12,995 nt of DNA from PFL42 sp964492235. Its GTDB lineage: Bacteria; Chloroflexota; Anaerolineae; Anaerolineales; E44-bin32. A model generated the notes under the pieces. The model saw nothing but the letters and a program-made list of their open reading frames with translations, did no database searches and was not told the DNA's origin. Position 1 is the stretch's first letter. Every line of letters begins with the position of its first letter. The position numbers and the translations under genes are program-made. The DNA lies in contig CAZBJQ010000081.1 of assembly GCA_964492235.1 (NCBI GenBank), positions 1-12,995 of the forward strand, written 5' to 3'. Positions 1 through 6,286 of this stretch are shown one piece after another.

Positions 1-259
1 CGAGGCCGCCGTCGAGGGTGTCGTTGCCGTTGCCCCCGGTCAGGCTGTCGTTGCCGCTATTGCCGGCGATGGTGTCGTTTCCATCTCCGCCGTTAACGGT
101 GTCGTTGGCGGCGTCACAGACGATGCTGTCGTCGCCCGCGGTTGAGCTGGGGACGCAGGCGGCGCGGGCAGACATCGGGCCGACCGCCATGTTGAGCAGG
201 CCTGCGATCGTGGCTGCGGCCACGAGCACTCGCAGTTGCCTGAGGACTTGTGAAAACAT
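1..259 (-). CDS. Secreted RTX-type calcium-binding repeat protein, 5' part only
   Basis: The frame is open from an ATG at 259-257 to the left edge, so only about 86 N-terminal residues are present. The start is supported by AGGAGA seven bases upstream (267-272). Residues 1-34 form a signal peptide: basic start, hydrophobic core around residues 11-26, and a small-residue SARA cleavage site. After a short linker come tandem nonapeptides of the GGxGxDxUx kind (GGDGNDTIA, GNSGNDSLT, GGNGNDTLD), the hemolysin-type repeat that binds calcium between successive turns of a parallel beta roll. What is seen is the export signal and repeats; the extracellular calcium-stabilised fold is family knowledge. 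The full length and any further domain lie outside the window. The repeats could end in an enzyme or adhesin domain, so no specific function is given. Confidence 0.85.
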   Translation of the reverse strand, partial: MFSQVLRQLRVLVAAATIAGLLNMAVGPMSARAACVPSSTAGDDSIVCDAANDTVNGGDGNDTIAGNSGNDSLTGGNGNDTLDGGL

Positions 260-325
260 CGGTACTTCTCCTGAGAGGATTCAAGCGTGGCCGAGGGCAT
301 GTCCCCCGCTGACCCGCGTCCTCCT

Positions 326-392
326 GAGACCATGTTACCTTGCCTGGGTGCGGGCGTGCCTACCATGTGCCTCTCGTAAGATACGAGGTCTC
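326..392 (-). other. Possible structured 5' leader of the RTX gene
   Basis: The 308 nt between the RTX start and tRNA-Asn hold no convincing gene. Within it GAGACC at 326-331 can pair with GGTCTC at 387-392. Inside that span is a perfect 6-bp hairpin, CTCGTA-AGA-TACGAG (373-387), which shares one base with the outer arm. Read on the minus strand this would be transcribed ahead of the RTX gene. It matches no riboswitch class I recognise, so it may be chance folding. Confidence 0.25.
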
Positions 393-524
393 GCCCGGCC
401 GGCCTACACCACCGGTACCCCAATGCAGGCGGCGAAGGCGTACCGGGGTACCATCTCGGCCTGCCTTCTGAGCGGAGGACCGGCGGCATGCCTCAGGGCC
501 GTCCTGGGCGGGGGGCAAGCAGAG

Positions 525-547
525 AGGCGGCCCGGTGAAGGCCGCCT
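525..547 (-). terminator. Probable terminator of tRNA-Asn
   Basis: AGGCGGCC at 525-532 and GGCCGCCT at 540-547 form a perfect 8-bp GC-rich stem with a 7-nt loop. It starts 20 nt past the tRNA 3' end on the minus strand. The following bases (CTCTGCTT) are only mildly T-rich, so termination is plausible rather than certain. Confidence 0.5.
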
Positions 548-567
548 GATGGGGGATGCGCCCGAGG

Positions 568-640
568 CTCCTCGGCGAGGACTCGAACCTCGAACCTAGC
601 GGTTAACAGCCGCCCGCTCTGCCGATTGAGCTACCGAGGA
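568..640 (-). tRNA. trnN: tRNA-Asn (anticodon GTT)
   Basis: On the minus strand the acceptor arms TCCTCGG (640-634) and CCGAGGA (575-569) pair fully, with G568 as discriminator. The D arm is GCTC/GAGC. The anticodon arm is GGCGG-CTGTTAA-CCGCT (4 Watson-Crick pairs plus one G-T), giving anticodon GTT. The variable loop is AGGTT and the T arm is CGAGG-TTCGAGT-CCTCG. The length is 73 nt. The next bases are CCT, so CCA is not encoded and must be added after transcription. It decodes AAC and AAU. Confidence 0.97.
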
Positions 641-650
641 TGGCGGCAGG

Positions 651-678
651 ATTATACCGCCGCGGAGAGGGCCGTCAA
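651..678 (-). promoter_or_regulatory. sigma70-type promoter of tRNA-Asn
   Basis: On the minus strand TTGACG (678-673) is followed by a 16-nt spacer and a perfect TATAAT (656-651). The expected start lies about 643-645, only a few bases before the mature tRNA 5' end at 640, so the 5' leader removed by RNase P would be very short. It is divergent from the promoter of the membrane-protein operon. Confidence 0.85.
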
Positions 679-709
679 GGAAATGTCAGGTTCGCCCACC
701 TCCTTCGAC

Positions 710-715
710 TATAAT
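710..715 (+). promoter_or_regulatory. -10 element overlapping the DUF2085 gene start
   Basis: A perfect TATAAT sits at 710-715. Transcription would begin about 722-723, exactly at an in-frame ATG (723-725). The -35 region is weak (no good TTGACA match at 16-18 nt), so this rests on the -10 hexamer and its placement. Confidence 0.45.
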
Positions 716-1550
716 GGCGACGATGCAGGAAGAGGTCTTGAAGCCGCCGCGCGCTCTGGGGGTTGCGCGAATCGGTTTCATCGCGCTGGTGCTGGTGGCC
801 GGCACGGTCTTCGGCGCCTGGATTCTGCTCACGCCCGGCGGCTTGCTGGGCAAGGCGGATGCCATTGGCTATGCCGTGTGCCACCGGATCGACCTGCGGT
901 CGTTTCACCTCGGCGAGCGGGCGATGCCGCTGTGTGCGCGGTGCTCGGGGACGTACCTGGGCGTGGTTGTGGCTGTCGGCACATTGATCGGCCTGGGGCG
1001 CGGGCGGGCTGGTCACTTCCCGCCTTGGCCGATCCTGGCGCTCTTCGGGGTGTTCGGCCTGGCGTTCGCTGTCGACGGGACAAACTCGTACCTGCATTTC
1101 TTCCCGAATGCGCCGCACGTCTACGAGCCGAACAACACGCTGCGGCTGACGACCGGCATGCTGCTCGGGCTGGCGATGGGGGTGCTGGTGTTTGCAGGGT
1201 TCAACCAGACGGCCTGGCAGGATTGGACACAGCGGCCGGCGCTGGGACGATGGCAGGACGTGGCCGTGATGCTGGCGGGGGCGGCAGCGATGGTGCTGCT
1301 GGTTCTCTGGGAGAACCCGCTGGTGCTGTATCCGCTGGCAATCATCAGCAGCCTGTCGGTTGTGGCGCTGCTGACGGCCGTGTACGCGGTCATGGCGATG
1401 ATCGTCCTGCGGCGCGAGAATCGCGCCCGCCGCTGGCAGGATCTGGCCGTACCCGTTCTGGCAGGCGCCACGCTGGCGCTGGCGCAAATCGCAGTGTTCG
1501 ACTGGGTCCGGTTTGCTGTGACTCAGACTTGGAACGGGTTCTCACTGTAA
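714..1550 (+). CDS. DUF2085 family multi-pass membrane protein
   Basis: This is a 278-residue protein with about seven hydrophobic segments (roughly residues 18-40, 80-96, 105-125, 143-163, 183-199, 202-232 and 243-263). It carries the DUF2085 hallmark: Cys-His at 56-57, then a CARC motif at 74-77 followed by SGTYLG. The conserved Cys and His could bind a metal, but no function is established for the family and I infer none. Two starts are possible, ATG 714 and ATG 723. No Shine-Dalgarno precedes either, and a TATAAT overlaps the first, so a leaderless mRNA starting at 723 is likely and the true protein may be 275 aa. It is the first gene of a plus-strand run of four membrane-protein genes, with 15 nt to the next. 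Confidence 0.88.
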   Translation: MATMQEEVLKPPRALGVARIGFIALVLVAGTVFGAWILLTPGGLLGKADAIGYAVCHRIDLRSFHLGERAMPLCARCSGTYLGVVVAVGTLIGLGRGRAGHFPPWPILALFGVFGLAFAVDGTNSYLHFFPNAPHVYEPNNTLRLTTGMLLGLAMGVLVFAGFNQTAWQDWTQRPALGRWQDVAVMLAGAAAMVLLVLWENPLVLYPLAIISSLSVVALLTAVYAVMAMIVLRRENRARRWQDLAVPVLAGATLALAQIAVFDWVRFAVTQTWNGFSL

Positions 1551-1565
1551 GGAGGAGGTGTACTG

Positions 1566-2147
1566 ATGGTTGGATTGGGTGGGGTTCTGACGGCGTTCGG
1601 GCTGGCGGCCAGCGCCGGCTTGAACGCCTACGTTCCGCTGTTGACGATCGCTCTGGCGGCGCGCTTCACGTCGCTGCTCACGCTGAGTGAGCCATGGGAA
1701 CCGCTCACCAGCTGGTGGGTGATCGGGGCTCTGGTCATTCTGACCGCGGTCGAGTTCTTCGCCGACAAGCTGCCGGCCGTCAACCACGCCAACGACGCCA
1801 TCCAGACGTTTGTGCGGCCGGCGGCCGGGGCCGTGTTGTTCGCCGCCAGCACCGGCGCGGTGACCGACATCCATCCGGTGGTGGCAATCATCGCTGGCTT
1901 GGTCGTCGCCGGGTCCGTTCACGCCGTCAAGGCCGCCGCCGTCCGCCCCGCGGTGACGGCGACCACAGGCGGCGCCGGCAACGTGCCAGTGAGTATCGCT
2001 GAGGACGTCACGGCGGCCGTGATCTCGATTCTGGCGGTGGTGGTGCCGGTCGCGCTGGCTTCAATGATCGTTCTGCTGACGGCTCTGGTGATCTGGTGGA
2101 TGTGGCGGCGAGCCAATACCCATCAGGCGGCAAGAATCCACTCGTAA
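1566..2147 (+). CDS. DUF4126 family membrane protein
   Basis: This is a 193-residue hydrophobic protein with a strong ribosome site (GGAGGAGG about 8 nt before the ATG). Recognisable DUF4126 features are the N-terminal helix ending SAGLNAYVP (residues 16-24) and the central EFFADKLP (63-70), followed by an NxxND-like stretch (NHANDAIQ, 73-80) and RPAAGA (84-89). Hydrophobic segments lie near 3-32, 49-65, 85-98, 103-125 and 150-180, and the short C-terminus is basic. The function of the family is unknown. The gene lies 15 nt after the DUF2085 gene and 25 nt before the DUF4190 gene, so co-transcription is expected. Full length for the family. Confidence 0.88.
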   Translation: MVGLGGVLTAFGLAASAGLNAYVPLLTIALAARFTSLLTLSEPWEPLTSWWVIGALVILTAVEFFADKLPAVNHANDAIQTFVRPAAGAVLFAASTGAVTDIHPVVAIIAGLVVAGSVHAVKAAAVRPAVTATTGGAGNVPVSIAEDVTAAVISILAVVVPVALASMIVLLTALVIWWMWRRANTHQAARIHS

Positions 2148-2172
2148 TCGAGACATCCTTGGAGGAGATGCA

Positions 2173-2520
2173 ATGACTCAGATGACCTCAACCCCCGAAG
2201 TGACGCCGAGCGGGCGCACGAGCACGATGGCGCTCGTAAGCCTGATCGCCGGGATCGTCGGCCTGACGTTGCTGCCGTTTCTCGGCAGCCTGGCGGCCGT
2301 CATCACCGGTTATATGGCCCGCAAGGAGATCCGCCAGAGCGCAGGCGCCGTCAGCGGCGATGGCATGGCGACGGCGGGCCTGATCATGGGCTGGATCGGC
2401 CTGGTCCTCGGCTTGGTGGGCCTGTGCATCGCCTGCTTGGTGCTGGTGGTGCTGCCGGCGGGGATCTTCAACGCCGCCAATCAGTACGGAGCGCTCACCC
2501 AGGCCCTCATGTTCGCGTAG
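2173..2520 (+). CDS. DUF4190 family small membrane protein
   Basis: This 115-residue protein starts with a polar Thr/Ser/Pro-rich tail (1-17), followed by two long hydrophobic segments (about 18-47 and 66-99). Between them is the basic loop ARKEIRQS and the sequence GDGMATAGLIMGWIGLVLG, typical of DUF4190: a glycine-rich membrane hairpin with Ala/Gly helix-packing faces. GGAGGAG precedes the ATG by about 6 nt. It is in the same operon as its upstream neighbours. No catalytic residues are visible. A membrane-organising or sensing role is possible but unsupported. Confidence 0.85.
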   Translation: MTQMTSTPEVTPSGRTSTMALVSLIAGIVGLTLLPFLGSLAAVITGYMARKEIRQSAGAVSGDGMATAGLIMGWIGLVLGLVGLCIACLVLVVLPAGIFNAANQYGALTQALMFA

Positions 2521-2536
2521 AAAGTTGCCCGGCAAG

Positions 2537-2649
2537 GGCCCTCCCTTCAAGGAAGGGCCGGCTGAGTTGGGTTTGGTCCACACGCAAGCCCAACTCATTC
2601 GAACGCCTTTCGTGGGAGACTTGCCTGCCTAGCAGCCTGCCGGGCAGGC
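2537..2649 (+). repeat. Three consecutive stem-loops in an intergenic gap
   Basis: The 183 nt between the DUF4190 gene and the 66-aa gene hold three inverted repeats in a row. 2537-2559 has GGCCC arms and a TTCAA loop, with one mismatch. 2564-2596 has a 12-bp stem (GAGTTGGGTTTG with CAAGCCCAACTC, one T-G pair) and a 9-nt loop. 2635-2649 is a perfect 6-bp stem, GCCTGC-CGG-GCAGGC. None is followed by a T run. They may stabilise or process the operon mRNA. Confidence 0.6.
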
Positions 2650-2703
2650 CGGCGTGCAGGCGATCCGGGCAGCCCCCGGGTCCGCCTGAAGGAGGAATGG
2701 GCG

Positions 2704-2904
2704 ATGACCGATCCGAAGTCGGCGAAGGTGGAGCCGATGGCCGCGCCGAAACGATCGCGGCCGACCTGGTTAGTCGTGCTGATCATCCTCGTGGTTGTGG
2801 GCTGCTGCTGTGCAGCCCTCGCCGGGCTGACCGCCGCCCTGTGGAACTACGGTGATCAGTGGTTCGGCCTGGTGCAACAGTTGGCCTCAGGCGCCGTGGC
2901 CTGA
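2704..2904 (+). CDS. 66-residue single-pass membrane protein
   Basis: This small protein has a basic, Pro-rich cytoplasmic-type N-terminus (residues 1-21) and one strongly hydrophobic segment (22-48) containing three consecutive cysteines (34-36). A short tail follows with WNYGDQWFG (47-55). AAGGAGGA lies about 7 nt before the ATG, which strongly supports translation. I do not recognise a family. The Cys triplet could be acylated or bind metal, but that is speculation. It is the last gene of the plus-strand membrane-protein run and its 3' end overlaps the convergent DUF402 gene by 18 bp. Confidence 0.7.
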   Translation: MTDPKSAKVEPMAAPKRSRPTWLVVLIILVVVGCCCAALAGLTAALWNYGDQWFGLVQQLASGAVA

Positions 2905-3441
2905 GACTCCTGCATTCCGGGATGCCTCGCCCTCGCCACCCGGCGGGGGCGAGGCTTTGCCGCTATCGGCAAATGGCCCGCGGCGCGCCTTGGCCAGTTG
3001 CTTCAATTCGTCGAGCGCCTGCAGCGCCCGCCGGTGCTCATCCTGGTTGAGCGGCAAGGCTTCGAATTCCTCCTCATCCAGCACCAGCATTCTCCCGTCT
3101 GGCAAGACCAGCAGATCCAACGCCAGGTCGGCGCAGCGAACGCTGCCGGGTTCGATCTGGGCCGGCCGGGCGACGTTGCAATACCAGCCTTTGAGCATAG
3201 CCGACCCGGCATGGTAGACGGCGAAGACGTTGTACCAGCGGTCGGTGAAGAAGGTCTCTACGAAGCGATCGCCCCGGCGCAGCGGCATCTCCTGCAGGCT
3301 GACATCCTCGCGCTCGAAGAACGCTTCCAGAACGAGATGGCAGGGCCCGGTTTCAATCACCATGCCGGAATAGCTCCAGACCTCCTTGCCGGCGGCGTCC
3401 AGCTTGTGGACAAGAATGGGCTGGCCGCGGCGAGTGCTCAC
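2887..3441 (-). CDS. DUF402 family protein, likely phosphohydrolase
   Basis: This 184-residue protein belongs to DUF402, whose characterised members (FomD, Ntdp) are metal-dependent hydrolases of nucleotide-type phosphate esters or anhydrides. Conserved features are the Phe/Arg/Trp/Tyr-rich RWYNVFAVY (68-76), KGWYCNVARPA (84-94), the acidic DLALDLLVLPDG (105-116) and the downstream LDEEEFEALP (121-130). The start is GTG at 3441, overlapping the ATPase stop as GTGA, so it is translationally coupled to thiamine-precursor transport genes. Residues from about 155 on (SPPPGGEGE and onward) are low complexity and encoded by a terminator-like palindrome, so the conserved domain probably ends near 154. 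A role in dephosphorylating a thiamine or pyrimidine phosphate is inferred from position only. Confidence 0.82.
   Translation of the reverse strand: MSTRRGQPILVHKLDAAGKEVWSYSGMVIETGPCHLVLEAFFEREDVSLQEMPLRRGDRFVETFFTDRWYNVFAVYHAGSAMLKGWYCNVARPAQIEPGSVRCADLALDLLVLPDGRMLVLDEEEFEALPLNQDEHRRALQALDELKQLAKARRGPFADSGKASPPPGGEGEASRNAGVSGHGA
2924..2958 (+). terminator. Terminator-like hairpin ending the membrane-protein operon
   Basis: Arms at 2924-2937 and 2942-2955 pair over 14 bp (13 Watson-Crick and one T-G) with an ACCC loop, followed by TTT on the plus strand. It begins 20 nt after the last plus-strand stop. It lies inside the 3' end of the convergent DUF402 gene, where it encodes the Pro/Gly-rich tail. 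Confidence 0.6.
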
Positions 3442-4229
3442 CCGGACTCTTGCTCCACGACCCCGAGGGTCTGCAACAGACTGGCGACGTGTTCACCGAA
3501 GGCGGGAAGGGCTACCATGCTCTGGCGCCTGGGGCGCGGCAGGTTAACGGCCACCTCCCCCAGGACGCGTCCCGGCCGGGAGCTCAAGACGAGGACGCGA
3601 TCGCCCAAGTAGACCGCCTCGTCCACGTCATGCGTGATGAAAAGGATGGTCTGGCGCAGCTGAAGCCAGAGACCGAGCAGCCAGTTCTGCATTTCCCGGC
3701 GGGTGAGTGCATCCAACGCTCCGAAGGGCTCGTCGAGCAGGAGCAGTTGGCGTTCGCTCAGAATGGTGCGCAGCAGAGCGGCCCGCTGGCGCATCCCTCC
3801 GGACAAGACGGCCGGATAGGCATCGGCGAAGCCGTCCAACCCGAAGCGCGGCAGCATCTGCGTCGCCCGCAGCCTGGCCGCACGTCGGGGGACGCCTTGC
3901 AGCTCGAGTGGGATGATCACATTGTCGAGCACTGTCCTCCAGGGGAGCAGGAGGTCGCGCTGGGGCATGTATCCAGCCCTCCCGATGCGCTGCGTGCAGT
4001 GCACGCCCTCCAGGCAGATCTGCCCTTGATCCGGTTCGAGCAGGCCGATAATCAGGTTGAAGAGCGTGCTCTTGCCGCTGCCCGAAGGCCCGACGATGAC
4101 CAGAAATTCGCGCGGAGCGACGGTGAAGCTTACGTCCTGGAGCGCCTCCACTTCGAGCCCATTAGTATGGAAGCGCTTCCCGACGTGACGCACCTCGAGG
4201 GCCGGCGGCGGCGATGGCGGGCGGCTCAA
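3438..4229 (-). CDS. thiZ: ABC transporter ATPase, thiamine-precursor type (ThiZ-like)
   Basis: This 263-residue ATPase of the nitrate/sulfonate/taurine/thiamine-precursor importer group energises the adjacent permease at the inner face of the membrane. It has every ATPase motif: Walker A GPSGSGKST (47-55), Q-loop GYMPQRDLLLPW (86-97), signature LSGGM (142-146), Walker B LLLLDEP (162-168), D-loop ALDA, and switch His200 in THDVDEA. The start is TTG at 4229, overlapping the upstream stop as TTGA. No strong ribosome site is visible, so coupling to the binding-protein gene is likely. An alternative GTG at residue 13 would also keep the domain intact. The assignment to thiamine precursors rests on the TPP riboswitch and thiN in the same operon; sequence alone would also fit SsuB or TauB. 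Confidence 0.88.
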   Translation of the reverse strand: MSRPPSPPPALEVRHVGKRFHTNGLEVEALQDVSFTVAPREFLVIVGPSGSGKSTLFNLIIGLLEPDQGQICLEGVHCTQRIGRAGYMPQRDLLLPWRTVLDNVIIPLELQGVPRRAARLRATQMLPRFGLDGFADAYPAVLSGGMRQRAALLRTILSERQLLLLDEPFGALDALTRREMQNWLLGLWLQLRQTILFITHDVDEAVYLGDRVLVLSSRPGRVLGEVAVNLPRPRRQSMVALPAFGEHVASLLQTLGVVEQESG

Positions 4230-5212
4230 GGCAGGTACTCGTTGCTGAAGGCGCGGGAGATGTCCACATCACCGCTCAGGATCTCATTCTGCGTCATCCA
4301 GTCTGCATACGCCTGCCACGTGGCCGGAGACTGTTCTCCCCAGCGGGGCGCCTCGGCCTGATAGCGAGGCGAGATCCACGCCTGGCTGGCACGCACGAGA
4401 GCCGCATCCAGTTCCGGCGCCGCCGCCAGGAGGATCCCGGACGCCATCTCGGGATCCGAGGCCGCATCGCCGTAGCCCCGCGAGGCGGCGCGCAGGAAGG
4501 CGCGGACGACGTCAGGCCGTTGGCTGAGCATGGATCGGCTGGTGACGAGGATGGGGGTGTAGTAATCGGGGATGCAGTCGAAGAACCCGTCCATCCTCAC
4601 GATGTCCAGGTCGATGCCCTGCTGCTCGGCCTGAATCCCCTGCCAGCCGTAGAAGATCCATGCCAGGTCGATCTGCTCCTGCTGCAGAAGAGCCAACGGG
4701 TCGGTGAAGCCGGTCTCGAGGATCTCGAGTTTGGCGGCGTCGCCGCCGGCGCAGGCCATCAAGCCGCGCAGCGTCGGTGTCTCGAATGGGCTGCCAAAGG
4801 AACCATAACGCAAACCCTCCCAGTCGGCCGGAGACTGCACGTGAAGCTCGCCGCGTGAAGCAAACCCCGACGTGTTGTGCTGCAGGATGGCGGCGATGGA
4901 CACCAGGGGGACGTCATCAGCCATCGCCAGTGTGACCTGCTCCTGGAAGCTCACACCGAAGTCGGCCGCGCCGCTGGCGACGGCCTGCTCGGCGTACACC
5001 TCGCCCGGCTGGACGATTTCGACGTTGAGCCCTTCTGTCGCAAAGTACCCCTTTGCCTGCGCCACATACAGGCCGGTGTGGTTGGTGTTCGGGACCCAGT
5101 CCAGCATCAACGTCACGTCTTCCAGTTCCGTCGGCGCAGGCGTGGCTTCGCCGGCCGCCGGGGTACAGGCTGAAAGCAAGCAGACGACCAGGGCCAGCGG
5201 TTTCCAGTTCAT
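4226..5212 (-). CDS. thiY: Substrate-binding lipoprotein, NMT1/THI5-like (ThiY-like)
   Basis: The start chosen is ATG 5212 because GGAGG lies 5 nt upstream and the protein then begins with a lipoprotein signal peptide ending LSAC (Cys16). An ATG at 5302 would add 30 implausible residues. The mature part of about 313 aa is an NMT1/THI5-type periplasmic-binding fold. It shows DWVPNTNHTGLYVAQ (38-52), KGYF (54-57), GSFGSPFE (137-144), FYGWQG (187-192) and PDYYTP (215-220), all typical of ThiY-like proteins that bind formylaminopyrimidine or HMP. It should capture a thiamine pyrimidine precursor outside the cell. Its stop overlaps the ATPase start by 4 nt. The ligand is inferred from the family and the riboswitch. 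Confidence 0.9.
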   Translation of the reverse strand: MNWKPLALVVCLLSACTPAAGEATPAPTELEDVTLMLDWVPNTNHTGLYVAQAKGYFATEGLNVEIVQPGEVYAEQAVASGAADFGVSFQEQVTLAMADDVPLVSIAAILQHNTSGFASRGELHVQSPADWEGLRYGSFGSPFETPTLRGLMACAGGDAAKLEILETGFTDPLALLQQEQIDLAWIFYGWQGIQAEQQGIDLDIVRMDGFFDCIPDYYTPILVTSRSMLSQRPDVVRAFLRAASRGYGDAASDPEMASGILLAAAPELDAALVRASQAWISPRYQAEAPRWGEQSPATWQAYADWMTQNEILSGDVDISRAFSNEYLP

Positions 5213-5428
5213 GGTGACCTCCGGTGCGGAACGCCCGTCCTGGGTGGGCCGAAGCAATGGCCTGACAAGGCGCCGAGCCCTGGGCTGCGCCAGGACAAGC
5301 ATCGAGGGCCTCTCCGGCTGTAGAACCTGCCCTCGCGGTCCAGCAGCTGGATGAAGGCGTCATGCCTGCCAAGGGAAACAGGCATCAAGCTGTTCTCTGT
5401 TCTGAGATAGGCATTCTTCAACACGCTC
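5213..5428 (-). other. 216-nt gap inside the thiamine operon
   Basis: This is the only long gap in an otherwise tight operon. It contains a perfect 7-bp inverted repeat (ATGCCTG at 5362-5368, CAGGCAT at 5379-5385; 10-nt loop) and the ribosome site of thiY. A minus-strand reading frame from TTG 5424 overlaps the thiY start by 4 nt. It encodes a protein-like stretch (about residues 3-35, including PVSLGRHDAFIQLLDREGR) followed by Arg/Pro-rich sequence. It could be a decayed gene or chance. I see no clear internal promoter. Confidence 0.35.
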
Positions 5429-6283
5429 CTAGAAGATCCCCGTCTCTTCCCACTGCTCCTTGCGTTGGGCGGTGTAGTACCAGGGAAGCGCGGCGCGCTC
5501 GATCAGGTAGACGAGCAAGAACAGGGCGATGCTCACGGCCGATGTGATCAGGATGGCGACAAACACCTGATCGGTCGCCAGAGCGTTCTTAGAGCGCAGC
5601 ATGTAGAGCCCGAGTCCCTGAGTGCCCCCTACCCACTCGGCGATGGTGGCGCCGACGACGCTGTAGGTGACGGCAATGCGCAGGCCGGAGAAAAAGCCCG
5701 GCAGCGCCGACGGCAGCCGGATCATGCTCCAGATCTTCCCCCGCTTGGCCCCCATGGCGCGGAACAGCGCCACCAGGTCCGGGTCGGCGGAGGCCAATCC
5801 GTCGGCGGTGTTGAGCGCCAGCGGGAAGAAGCAGATCAGGACAACGATCAGCACCTTCGACGTCAGGCCGAATCCGAACCAGATAATCAGCAGCGGCGCT
5901 ATGGCCAGGATCTGCACGGTCTGGGAGGCGACCAGGATCGGATACAGCGCACGGCGCAGGAAGGTGGAGAGATCGATGGCGGCGGCGATGGCGATGCCCA
6001 GCAAGATGGAGATCGCCAGCCCCAGCATCGTCTCGAGCAGGGTCGTCCCGAGAGCGGGGAGCAGCAGCCGTCGCGTCTCCCAGCCGGCGCGGGCGACATC
6101 GGTGGGCGAGGGCAGGATGAAGGACGGCAGCCCGCTGCTCGCCGTGACCAAGGCCCATGCCGCCCCGGCCAGAGCCAGGACGAACACCGGGGGGAACGCC
6201 TGCTGCAGCCAGCCCGTGCCCGCTCGCCGATCGCCTCGCGGTTGTGCAGGCTCGACGCGCCGGTGCATCTCCGTCCCAGGCAT
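5429..6283 (-). CDS. thiX: ABC transporter permease (ThiX-like)
   Basis: This 284-residue inner-membrane permease belongs to the BPD_transp_1 family (SsuC/TauC/ThiX group). The N-terminal 25 residues are basic and soluble. Hydrophobic segments lie around 31-49, 76-104, 112-137, 143-157, 199-217 and 237-262. The cytoplasmic EAA-type loop that docks on the ATPase is at about 173-196 (LFRAMGAKRGKIW, then IRLPSALPG). The start ATG 6283 lies 3 nt after the upstream stop, with GGAAG inside the end of the previous gene as a possible ribosome site; ATG at residue 6 is an alternative. Together with the ThiY-like and ThiZ-like proteins it should form one importer. Substrate assignment rests on operon context. 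Confidence 0.9.
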   Translation of the reverse strand: MPGTEMHRRVEPAQPRGDRRAGTGWLQQAFPPVFVLALAGAAWALVTASSGLPSFILPSPTDVARAGWETRRLLLPALGTTLLETMLGLAISILLGIAIAAAIDLSTFLRRALYPILVASQTVQILAIAPLLIIWFGFGLTSKVLIVVLICFFPLALNTADGLASADPDLVALFRAMGAKRGKIWSMIRLPSALPGFFSGLRIAVTYSVVGATIAEWVGGTQGLGLYMLRSKNALATDQVFVAILITSAVSIALFLLVYLIERAALPWYYTAQRKEQWEETGIF

Positions 6284-6286
6284 GGT

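Noticed and set aside
1..120. Short tandem pattern at the left edge as a CRISPR or DNA repeat array
   Set aside because: The periodicity is explained by RTX nonapeptide codons in a secreted protein.
18..599. Long plus-strand open frame across the RTX gene start and tRNA-Asn
   Set aside because: It is antisense to the RTX repeats, crosses a tRNA gene, has no ribosome site and an unnatural Pro/Ala/Arg composition.
626..1690. 354-codon plus-strand frame overlapping the DUF2085 and DUF4126 genes
   Set aside because: It is an Arg/Gly/Ala-rich out-of-frame reading of two recognisable genes with good start contexts; typical of GC-rich DNA.
3450..4361. Long plus-strand frame opposite the ThiZ-like ATPase gene
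   Set aside because: The minus strand has all ABC ATPase motifs; the opposite reading is Gln/Gly/Arg-rich with no family features.
5213..5302. ATG 5302 as the start of the ThiY-like protein
   Set aside because: It would place 30 Arg/Pro-rich residues before a clear lipoprotein signal peptide that has its own GGAGG site.
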